From an uncultured Olsenella sp. (lineage in GTDB: Bacteria; Actinomycetota; Coriobacteriia; Coriobacteriales; Atopobiaceae): a DNA stretch of 64,000 nt. Positions 27,469 to 34,322 of the stretch are shown piece by piece (position 1 is the stretch's first letter; every line of letters starts with the position of its first letter). The position numbers and the translations under genes were made by a program. The notes below the pieces were generated by a model, which saw only the letters and a program-made list of their open reading frames with translations, was not told where the DNA came from and did no database searches. The DNA is taken from NCBI GenBank assembly GCA_900316105.1, contig ONBR01000010.1:17240-81239 (forward strand), written 5' to 3'.

Positions 27469-27497
27469 CGCGCCGCCCGGTTCCGCCAGGCGGCGCG
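27469..27497 (-). other. Stem-loop between the S-component gene and the S-A-A fusion gene
   Basis: CGCGCCGCC and GGCGGCGCG form a 9-bp GC stem with an 11-base loop just before the ribosome-binding site of the fusion gene. There is no T-run. It may mark an mRNA processing or partial-termination point that sets the ratio of S component to energising module; this is inferred from position only. Confidence 0.5.
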
Positions 27498-27516
27498 CTA
27501 ACGTACTACGAATAGC

Positions 27517-28065
27517 TTAGCGCTTGATGGCCTTCTTCAGGGGCACCGAAAGCACCTGGACGACAATCGCGTTGAAGACAGCGGTGCCCAAAACCAGGGG
27601 AAGCTTGACCAGGACAGTTGCCATAGCAGCGCCCATGATCACGTTGCCACCGACAGCGAAGAGAAGGCCGGAGACGAGGGTAGTCACGAAGGCTCCCACC
27701 AGGGGCATGACCTTGTTGGAACCAAAGGCGCTGCGAACGAAGGCGCACATGACCAGGGCACCCACGACCTCGGTGAGGAAGTTCAGGCCGGGGATGGAGG
27801 TGGTCAGCTGGATGACTACCGCAGACAGGACGCCCATGACCACCGCCTGGCCGAAGTTTGGCTTCAATATCAGGATGGCCAGACAGTAGGCCGCAATGAT
27901 GAACTGGGGTTTGATGCCCACGATGGCCAGGGCGTTGCCCAGGGTCATGTTGAGGATGAAGCCAGCTGCGAGCAGGATGGCCACGAGGACCAGACCAGCG
28001 ATGTCGAAGGTGCCCTTGGAGTCGGTCTTGACGGTGCGAACCTGTGCCTGATTGATGTCTGCCAT
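27517..28065 (-). CDS. trpP: TrpP-like tryptophan ECF transporter S component
   Basis: A 182-residue membrane protein with about five or six hydrophobic segments. It follows the pattern of the TrpP family of tryptophan S components: GIKPQFIIAAYCLAILIL, then LTTSIPGLNFLTE, and a C-terminal LPLVLGTAVFNAIVV. Substrate assignment rests mainly on the transcript leader, which encodes a peptide with three adjacent tryptophans and an attenuator. AAAGGGAAAGGAACACATC precedes the ATG. The next gene encodes a second, fused copy of the same domain plus both ATPases. Confidence 0.85.
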   Translation of the reverse strand: MADINQAQVRTVKTDSKGTFDIAGLVLVAILLAAGFILNMTLGNALAIVGIKPQFIIAAYCLAILILKPNFGQAVVMGVLSAVVIQLTTSIPGLNFLTEVVGALVMCAFVRSAFGSNKVMPLVGAFVTTLVSGLLFAVGGNVIMGAAMATVLVKLPLVLGTAVFNAIVVQVLSVPLKKAIKR

Positions 28066-28144
28066 GATGTGTTCCTTTCCCTTTTGGTAGTGCCTGGCTG
28101 ATTGGACTTGACGCATTGTTGCTGATAGGACAGCCTGCAGAGCT

Positions 28145-28178
28145 AAGAAAAACGGCCCCCGGTCAACCCGGGAGCCGT
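28145..28178 (-). terminator. Attenuator terminator of the tryptophan transporter operon
   Basis: On the minus strand ACGGC-CCGGG pairs with CCGGG-GCCGT around a short TTGA loop and is followed by TTTTTCTT. It lies 28 bases beyond the leader peptide stop and 79 bases before the trpP start, the layout of amino-acid attenuators. Upstream, the segment covering the Trp codons (28235-28241) can pair with 28191-28197 (GGTGGCA/TGCCACC), which fits a region 1:2 interaction. Confidence 0.88.
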
Positions 28179-28206
28179 CAAATTTCTGCAGGTGGCAGTG
28201 AGCGAC

Positions 28207-28269
28207 TCAGAGTCGGCCGAAGCGGGAATCCATGTGCCACCACCAAACCTGACGTGAAATGGTCTGCAT
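28207..28269 (-). CDS. Trp-rich leader peptide (attenuation control)
   Basis: A 20-codon reading frame with a strong AGGAGAGGAG site encodes a peptide with three consecutive Trp residues at positions 9-11 (segment QVWWWHMD). It is followed by a transcription terminator before the trpP-like gene. This is the hallmark of ribosome-mediated attenuation. When charged tRNA-Trp is scarce the ribosome stalls on the Trp codons, the 1:2 pairing is blocked and the operon is read. Expression should therefore rise under tryptophan starvation. A possible -10 (TGTAAT, minus strand 28335-28330) lies upstream, without a clear -35. Confidence 0.9.
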   Translation of the reverse strand: MQTISRQVWWWHMDSRFGRL

Positions 28270-28430
28270 GGTCCGCTCCTCTCCTACTCTCTGACGGAAA
28301 TACCGTCACCTTTCGTTCACTGGCAGCAGATTACACGAAGCAAGGGCAGACGCAGGCGAGAATCTGTCCAAGGCACCGCTTTGTTTCAATCTGGAAATAA
28401 TGGCCCTCACCATTACGTGTCGCCGCGTAT

Positions 28431-28470
28431 GTCGCAGGGGATAGCCCCCGCGACACACCCGCGACACACG
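28431..28470. repeat. GTGTCGCGGG dispersed palindromic repeat, copy 1
   Basis: The palindrome GTCGCAGGGG-ATAG-CCCCCGCGAC is followed by further CGCGACAC units. The reverse complement of this stretch matches 45357-45390 over 26 consecutive bases plus part of the palindrome. It lies just beyond the rpmA terminator, between rpmA and the tryptophan leader. The two copies are 17 kb apart in opposite orientations, suggesting a mobile or REP-like intergenic element. Confidence 0.75.
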
Positions 28471-28489
28471 CTACGGCACACCGCGACAC

Positions 28490-28513
28490 AAAAAGCCCCG
28501 CCGAAGCGGGGCT
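28490..28513 (-). terminator. Rho-independent terminator after rpmA
   Basis: AGCCCCGC-TTCG-GCGGGGCT on the minus strand is followed by five T residues, 24 bases after the rpmA stop. It separates the ribosomal-protein transcript from the tryptophan transporter operon. Confidence 0.93.
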
Positions 28514-28536
28514 CATGCATTGCTTTGTACCCAAGG

Positions 28537-28788
28537 CTACTCTGCGGGAACGACCTTCACCGTGTGCTTTGCGCCCTTGTGGAACTCAACCACGCCGTCG
28601 CAGAGTGCGAACAGGGTGTCGTCCTTGCCGCGACCAACGTTCTCGCCGGGATGGATGTGCGTACCGCGCTGGCGGACGATGATCTGACCGGTCTTGATGG
28701 CCTGACCACCAAAGATCTTGGTGCCGAGACGCTGAGAATTGGAGTCACGGCCGTTACGGGAGGAGCCGAGGCCTTTCTTGTGTGCCAT
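28537..28788 (-). CDS. rpmA: 50S ribosomal protein L27
   Basis: L27, 83 residues. It starts [22 protein letters not shown], the conserved N-terminus that reaches the peptidyl-transferase centre, and continues with [27 protein letters not shown]. There is no Firmicutes-type cleavable N-terminal extension. It lies 42 bases after rplU. Confidence 0.98.
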   Translation of the reverse strand: MAHKKGLGSSRNGRDSNSQRLGTKIFGGQAIKTGQIIVRQRGTHIHPGENVGRGKDDTLFALCDGVVEFHKGAKHTVKVVPAE

Positions 28789-28830
28789 GTCTAAACCTGC
28801 CTAACTATCGAATATTTCCGAGTGAATGAG

Positions 28831-29145
28831 CTATGCCAGCTCGGGCAGCTCGCTCACCTGCAGCTTGGTCAGGTTCTGGCGATGGCCCTTGGTGCGATGA
28901 TAGCGCTTACGCTTGTGGAACTTGAAGACGGTGACCTTCTTGTCCTTGAACTGGTCGAGGACCTCGCAAGTGACCTTCTTGCCTTCGAGGGCGGCAGCGT
29001 CAACGACCGTCTGCTCGCCATCATTCAGCATGAGGACATCAAGCTCGACCTTGTCGCCAGGTTGCGCGTCGAGCTTCTCGACATCAATGATGTCGCCCTT
29101 GGCAACCTTATACTGCTTGCCACCAGTGGTAACGATTGCGTACAT
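28831..29145 (-). CDS. rplU: 50S ribosomal protein L21
   Basis: L21, 104 residues, with MYAIVTTGGKQYKVAKGDIIDVEKL at the start and the C-terminal FKFHKRKRYHRTKGHRQNLT. It pairs with rpmA as in nearly all bacteria and follows the two-gene radical-SAM unit. Confidence 0.98.
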   Translation of the reverse strand: MYAIVTTGGKQYKVAKGDIIDVEKLDAQPGDKVELDVLMLNDGEQTVVDAAALEGKKVTCEVLDQFKDKKVTVFKFHKRKRYHRTKGHRQNLTKLQVSELPELA

Positions 29146-29291
29146 AATTTACCCTTCATTACTGCCTTTAGGTGCAACAGACAGAAATATTACCAGCGCC
29201 TGCCCGCACAGTCAACAAAAAAGGCCATTCACATCAACCCCACTTTACGCCAAATCCACAAGACCTAGGCGCAGGTCGCGAGGGTGATACC

Positions 29292-30149
29292 TCACATAGC
29301 GTAGGAGCGGACCCCACCCTCCTCGTGCCACTGGGAGAGCCTGGTTACGCGCAGGGACCGAGGAGCGGCAAGCCCCTGCGACTCCATGGCCTTCTGGATT
29401 AGGATCTGAGGCCGCAGCGAGGCCGCCTCATCGGTAGCGGTCTCAAGTTTCAGCGTCAGCGCGTCGACCTCACCCACGACCTCCCAGGAGAGGAGGCAGT
29501 GCGAGAGATTCACGTGCTTCTCCTTGGCGCCACGCAGGTAGCAGAGGGTCCCCTCCCCCTGAAGCTGCTCGATGCCTCGCTTGAGAACCTGGGGGTCACA
29601 GGGCTCCAGGAAGTCCACCTGCCAGGAGGCGTGGTCCAGCCAGGACTCCAGGGCGGGCTGGGGGTTGGGCGCATAGGTGACCTCGATGGGGGCAAGGGAG
29701 TGCGGGGTCGCCCCCTGCAGAAGCTCCAGCGCCTGGTCCTCGTCCACACGATCGGTCAGGTAGACGTCGTAGTACTCGTCCGCCGAGGCAGCTCCCACGG
29801 GCAGGGCCTGGGAGAACTGGAGGCGGATGCGGCGGGCAAAGCCGTTTCCGACCGCCAGGGGCAGGCCCGCCCTGCGGACGCAACGGTTGATGGTGTTCAC
29901 GATCTCCAGGTGGCCCAGGAAGGCCAGGCGGCCGTCCTTGCGGTAGTGGACGCGGAGGCGCCACTGGTTGCGGCGCTGCTCGCGGGGGTCACGTCCCACG
30001 ATGCCGGCCCGCATGTTCTGGTCGCGGACCATGTCCACGCTCTGGGGCGCGTACTGTGCGCCAGCCTCAGCCACCTGTGCAGCCAGCGTCTGGCCAGCCG
30101 CTGCGGTCACCCCGTCCTTTCGAGCCATGGCATCTTTCCTATCCGACAT
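29292..30149 (-). CDS. Radical-SAM-linked DUF2344 protein (TIGR03936 type)
   Basis: A 285-residue protein of the DUF2344 family, whose function is unknown. The core starts WRLRVHYRKDGRLAFLGHLEIVNTINRCVRRAGLPLAVGNGF and resembles part of a tRNA/RNA-modifying fold. It is nearly always paired with, or fused to, the radical SAM protein encoded just upstream. The ATG at 30149 overlaps that gene by 11 bases and has an AGGTGATC site. The tight overlap and proximity to rplU-rpmA suggest a translation-related role, which is an inference from context. Confidence 0.88.
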   Translation of the reverse strand: MSDRKDAMARKDGVTAAAGQTLAAQVAEAGAQYAPQSVDMVRDQNMRAGIVGRDPREQRRNQWRLRVHYRKDGRLAFLGHLEIVNTINRCVRRAGLPLAVGNGFARRIRLQFSQALPVGAASADEYYDVYLTDRVDEDQALELLQGATPHSLAPIEVTYAPNPQPALESWLDHASWQVDFLEPCDPQVLKRGIEQLQGEGTLCYLRGAKEKHVNLSHCLLSWEVVGEVDALTLKLETATDEAASLRPQILIQKAMESQGLAAPRSLRVTRLSQWHEEGGVRSYAM

Positions 30150-32022
30150 GACGATCACCTGCGATGATGTTGTGGACGCCCAGGTTCTGGCAGACCCCAC
30201 AGCCCGTGCAGGAGGTCCTGGTGCAGTCGGGCGTGGTCACGCCCTCCAGGGCACGGCGCCATTCGCGCTGGAGGTAGCCCTTGTTTACCGCTGGCGAGGT
30301 GTGCTCCCAGGGTAGGCGTGCCGCCAGGTCAAAGGACTCGGCCGCAACCTCTGGCAGGTCCAGGCCAGCCGCACGCCCCGCCTCCAGCCAGGTGTCCAGG
30401 GAGAACTCGTCAGTCCAGGCGTCAAAGCGGGCTCCCCGCCTCCAGGCCTCCAGGATCACCTCGAAGCCCTGACGACCCATCTTCGAGAGGGCCGCCTCCA
30501 CCATAGAGACCTCGGCGTCGTGGTAGGCGATGCGGATGGAGCGATCGTGGTTGGTCGTCACCAGGAGCTCCTGGCGGCGACGGACCTCATCCATTCCCAG
30601 CTGGCCCGCCCACTGGAAGGCCGTATGGGCCTTGGGGACAAAGACGGCGACCGAGATGGATACGGAGACCTTGGACCGGCCCCTCTTTCCCGCTATCTCC
30701 CGACCGATCTGGAGGACGCGCTCGGCCGTGCGAACGATGGCCTTGATGTCCTCGTCGGTCTCGGTGGGGAGGCCCATCATGAAGTAGAGCTTCATGCGGC
30801 GCCAACCAGCACGGAAGGCATTGGTGGCGGCGCGCTCGATGTCCTCCTCGGTCACGTTCTTGTTGATCACGTCACGCAGGCGCTGGCTGCCAGCCTCGGG
30901 GGCAAAGGTGAGGCCACCACGCTTGGAGCCAGCGACGGCGCCTGCCATCTCGACGCCAAAGGAGTCCAGGCGCTGCGAGGGAATGGACACGCGGACGCCC
31001 TTTGCGCGAAGCTCCCCGTTGAGGGTATTGAGGATCTGCGCGCACTGGGAGTGGTCGGTCGTGGAGAGGGAGGTCAGCGAGACCTCGTCGTGGCCCGTGA
31101 CGGCAAGGCCCTCCTCGGCAGCGGCAATGATCTGCTCCTTGGGCCTCTCGCGAACGGGGCGGTAGGTCATGCCCGCCTGGCAGAAGCGGCATCCTCGTGC
31201 GCAACCGCGCAGGACCTCCACGGCCAGTCGGTCCTGGACGATGGACATGTAGGGCACGATCTGCTGGGGCAGGGGGTCCGATTCGGCCAGGCGGGCAAAG
31301 GAGCGCTTGGCCACCACGACGGGCACGTCCTCCCCCGCCTTGGGCACCGTGTAGCCCCAGCGGGTAGCCGTCTGGTCGTGAACGAGCTCATAGAGGCAGG
31401 GCACGTAGACGCCCTGGATCTTTGCCAGACCGCGCAGGATTTCCAGGCGCGAGAGGCCACGAGCACGTCCGTCACGCACGCAGGAGCACATCTCCACGAC
31501 GGCCTCCTCGCCGTCGCCCAGAAGGACGGCATCCAGCATGGGGGCCATGGGCTCGCAGTTCCAGACCGAGGGACCACCGGCAATGACGATGGGGTCGTCC
31601 TCGGCACGGTCGGAGCTCCTGACGGGAATGCCCGCCAGGTCCAGGGCCTCCACCACGTTGGTCGAGACCAGCTCATGGGCCAAGGTAAAGCCAACCACGT
31701 CGAAGGATGCGACGGGAGCAGCAGACTCCAGGGCCAGGAGGGGCACCTTGCGTTCCCTCATGAGGTCGCCCATGTCGGGCCAGGGCACATAGGCGCGCTC
31801 GCAGGACATGCCCTCCGCCTTGTTGAGGGCGTTGTACAGGATGGCAAGTCCCAGGTTCGCCTGGCCCACTTCGTAGACGTCAGGATAGATCAGACAGGCA
31901 TGGAAGGGGCCGGCCTGGTCCTCGCAGGCTCCCCACTCGTGGTCCAGGTAGCGACCGGGCTTCTCCACCAGGCCTAGGAGGGGTTCCAGCTCGGAGAAAC
32001 GGTCCTCTCGGCTAAGCCTCAT
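30139..32022 (-). CDS. Radical SAM protein with B12-binding-like N-terminus (TIGR03960 type)
   Basis: A 627-residue radical SAM enzyme of unknown substrate. The N-terminal 240 residues resemble a cobalamin-binding domain (DVYEVGQANLGLAILYNAL; GFTLAHELVSTNVVEAL). The radical SAM core has the cluster motif CARGCRFCQAG, and later GGLTFAPEAGSQRLRDVINKN and MKLYFMMGLPTETDEDI. The C-terminus carries a Cys-rich segment (DCTRTSCTGCGVCQNLG) that could bind a second iron-sulfur cluster. GGGGGAGGCGGCC precedes the start, and the gene overlaps the preceding one by 11 bases. Confidence 0.88.
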   Translation of the reverse strand: MRLSREDRFSELEPLLGLVEKPGRYLDHEWGACEDQAGPFHACLIYPDVYEVGQANLGLAILYNALNKAEGMSCERAYVPWPDMGDLMRERKVPLLALESAAPVASFDVVGFTLAHELVSTNVVEALDLAGIPVRSSDRAEDDPIVIAGGPSVWNCEPMAPMLDAVLLGDGEEAVVEMCSCVRDGRARGLSRLEILRGLAKIQGVYVPCLYELVHDQTATRWGYTVPKAGEDVPVVVAKRSFARLAESDPLPQQIVPYMSIVQDRLAVEVLRGCARGCRFCQAGMTYRPVRERPKEQIIAAAEEGLAVTGHDEVSLTSLSTTDHSQCAQILNTLNGELRAKGVRVSIPSQRLDSFGVEMAGAVAGSKRGGLTFAPEAGSQRLRDVINKNVTEEDIERAATNAFRAGWRRMKLYFMMGLPTETDEDIKAIVRTAERVLQIGREIAGKRGRSKVSVSISVAVFVPKAHTAFQWAGQLGMDEVRRRQELLVTTNHDRSIRIAYHDAEVSMVEAALSKMGRQGFEVILEAWRRGARFDAWTDEFSLDTWLEAGRAAGLDLPEVAAESFDLAARLPWEHTSPAVNKGYLQREWRRALEGVTTPDCTRTSCTGCGVCQNLGVHNIIAGDRHVG

Positions 32023-33022
32023 GGCCGCCTCCCCCAATCCAGGTAAAGCCAGAGCCCTTGTCCGCGTCGGCCGAACCGGCGCCACGCTCCCCCACCAGCT
32101 TGGCCAGGGTGGAAAGAAGGTCGCCCAGGTTGCCCGGGACGCTCTGCAGGGAATTCAGGACGTCGTCCAGGCCCCCCTGGGAAAGGGGCCCCTCGGGAAC
32201 CGTCCCATAGCGCAGAGCCAGGGCGTTTCCCGTGGCCTGTGTGCCCAGGTAGCCAATGGCTCCCTTTACCGCCCAGCCAACGCCGGGGATGGCACCCGCG
32301 ACCTGCCTGGCCACCGCACGGTAGACAAAGCCCGCGCCCAGGACGCCGGCCAGATCGGCCAGGCTCTCGATGCGGAGCTCGACGCCTGTGGCGGCAGCAA
32401 TCTGAACGGCCAGCTTTGCCTGGTTCATGGTCATGGCAGGAAGGTCTGCCCCAGGAATGAACTCGATGGCACCAATGGCAGCATTCTCGGCCGCGCAGGA
32501 GTCCACCAGATCGCGAATCTTTGCGGGACGGACGAAGGGGAAGTTTGCCGCCAGGGCCAGGCTCTTTGCCTTGCAGGCCTTGACCAGCCAGCGGGCCAGG
32601 GACTCAAGGGCGGCCTTGGGGTCCGATGCCACCAGGTAGCCCAGGGCGGCGTCGGTCTGGCCAGACACGTCCAGCTCGTGGACCTCCAGACTGGAGTCCA
32701 CCATCACGGCACAGGGAATACCCATGCGGGCGGACCTGACGGCGCATGTCATCGCCAACTCGCCATCGGGATCGGGGGCAACCACGCAGACGTCGGCGTC
32801 AGCGGCGGGAAGCCCCTCTTCCTCCAGGAGGCGGACATCCACAGAGCCGTGTGTGAGCTCGGGCACGAAGGCGCCCTTGAGGGCCTCCACCAGCTGTCGG
32901 TCAGCGGACCTGGAAACGACCAGGCTTACGCGGACGTCACGCGTGCGCTCCCCCTCCGCGCGCTTCCCCGCGCCAAACACCTCGGTGAGCTTGGAGCCCG
33001 AGACAGAGACCTTGTGCGCCAT
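32012..33022 (-). CDS. DUF697-family protein
   Basis: A 336-residue protein. The region from about 155 to 260 resembles DUF697 (FPFVRPAKIRDLVDSCAAENAAIGAIEFIPGADLPAMTMNQ, then a hydrophobic VAGAIPGVGWAVKGAIGYLGTQATG segment). DUF697 is often found with dynamin-like or Era-like GTPases. The N-terminal 150 residues form an alpha/beta region (VCVVAPDPDGELAM, IPCAVMVDSSLEV) but no P-loop is visible. The last 20 residues are Gly-rich. It lies between rodA and the radical SAM gene and is coupled to the latter. Function unknown. Confidence 0.72.
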   Translation of the reverse strand: MAHKVSVSGSKLTEVFGAGKRAEGERTRDVRVSLVVSRSADRQLVEALKGAFVPELTHGSVDVRLLEEEGLPAADADVCVVAPDPDGELAMTCAVRSARMGIPCAVMVDSSLEVHELDVSGQTDAALGYLVASDPKAALESLARWLVKACKAKSLALAANFPFVRPAKIRDLVDSCAAENAAIGAIEFIPGADLPAMTMNQAKLAVQIAAATGVELRIESLADLAGVLGAGFVYRAVARQVAGAIPGVGWAVKGAIGYLGTQATGNALALRYGTVPEGPLSQGGLDDVLNSLQSVPGNLGDLLSTLAKLVGERGAGSADADKGSGFTWIGGGGHEA

Positions 33023-33076
33023 GGCTTCTCCTTGCTATGAACGAAAACCGAGCCCGAGCCGCGCGGCGACGGCCAC

Positions 33077-34321
33077 CTAGGCGGTCTTTGGAATGTGATA
33101 CCAGACTGACTGTACCATGCCCACGGCCGCAATCTGCGTCATCATCGAAGTCGAGCCGTAGGAGATGAAGGGCAGCGGGATGCCCGTAATGGGCATGAGA
33201 CCGATGCACATGCCCACGTTCTGCAGGAGCTGGAAGGACCACATGGTGGCGCAGCCCACCAAGACCAGCTTGCCGAAGGGGGCATCGACACGATTCGCCA
33301 GGGCGATCGTCGAGAAGATGAGGACGGCAAAGAGCCCCAGCATGAGGACCGCCCCAACGAAGCCGAACTCCTCTGACAAGAGGGCAAAGACGAAGTCCGT
33401 ATGGGCCTCGGGCAGAAAGCCGGAGCCAGCCTGGGATGCGTTGCCAATGCCCTTGCCCAGAAGGCCGCCCGATCCGACGGCGATCTTTGCCTGCTGGAGG
33501 TTGTAGCCATCGCCCGCCGGGTCTACGGAAGGATCCACGAAGACTATCAGGCGGTTCAGCTGGTAGGTCTTGAGCAGGTGGGGGAAGTTGGGCGACATGG
33601 AGGTCACCACGACCACCGTGGCAAAGAGGACGATGAGTACAATGGTCGCGATGACCCATTCCCGTCGTGCCCCCGAGCAGATGATGATAGCAGCACCGAC
33701 AACAAGGACAATCAGGCCGGTGCCCAGGTCAGGCTGGAGGAGGATGAGCATAAAGGGTACCGTCAGGATGCCGCAGAGCTTGAGATAGTCCCTGAAGCTA
33801 TCGATCCTGCCGTTGTACTCCGCCCCAAGGCCAGCCATCAGATAGATGGTGACGAGCTTTGCGAACTCGGAGGGCTGGAAGGTGATGCCTATCAGGGGCA
33901 CCTTGACCCAGCCCGTAGCGCCCTTTGCCGAGTAACCCAGGCCGGGCACCAGGGGCAGGAGCATGAGGACCACTGCCGCCACAAAGAGGACGCGGGTCTC
34001 GTTTGCAAGAACGCGGTAGTCGTAGCGCCAGAGATAGATGGCCATGGCAATGCCCAGGACGATGCCTACCAGGTGCCTGGGGAAGGAAGCCTCCGCAATG
34101 TTGAAGGAGGCGGTCCAGATGACCAGGGCTCCATAGGCAATGAGCCCCAGGGCAGCCAGGAGCTGGGGGCTGTAGAAGTTGGACCTATTGCGTGCCGAGG
34201 CGGAGGCGTGTGGGCTCTTGAGGTTGCGGCTGAAGGCCTGGCCCAGGGCGCTGCCCGCCCCGCGCATGACTGAGCCCAGGGCATCTCCCATGTTGTGCGA
34301 GCGCTGGTTGCCTGATGGCAT
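33077..34321 (-). CDS. rodA: RodA-type SEDS peptidoglycan polymerase
   Basis: A SEDS-family glycosyltransferase of the elongation machinery, 414 residues with about ten membrane segments. Conserved parts include GATGWVKVPLIGITFQPSEFAKL, LILLQPDLGTGLIVL, and the late FLPEAHTDFVFALLSEEFGFVG and ITGIPLPFISYGSTSMM. The N-terminal 50 residues are cytoplasmic and unlike the family. The start is one base from the mrdA stop, so RodA and its partner transpeptidase are co-translated. Together with mreBCD this is a complete rod-elongation cluster. Confidence 0.95.
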   Translation of the reverse strand: MPSGNQRSHNMGDALGSVMRGAGSALGQAFSRNLKSPHASASARNRSNFYSPQLLAALGLIAYGALVIWTASFNIAEASFPRHLVGIVLGIAMAIYLWRYDYRVLANETRVLFVAAVVLMLLPLVPGLGYSAKGATGWVKVPLIGITFQPSEFAKLVTIYLMAGLGAEYNGRIDSFRDYLKLCGILTVPFMLILLQPDLGTGLIVLVVGAAIIICSGARREWVIATIVLIVLFATVVVVTSMSPNFPHLLKTYQLNRLIVFVDPSVDPAGDGYNLQQAKIAVGSGGLLGKGIGNASQAGSGFLPEAHTDFVFALLSEEFGFVGAVLMLGLFAVLIFSTIALANRVDAPFGKLVLVGCATMWSFQLLQNVGMCIGLMPITGIPLPFISYGSTSMMTQIAAVGMVQSVWYHIPKTA

Positions 34322-34322
34322 G

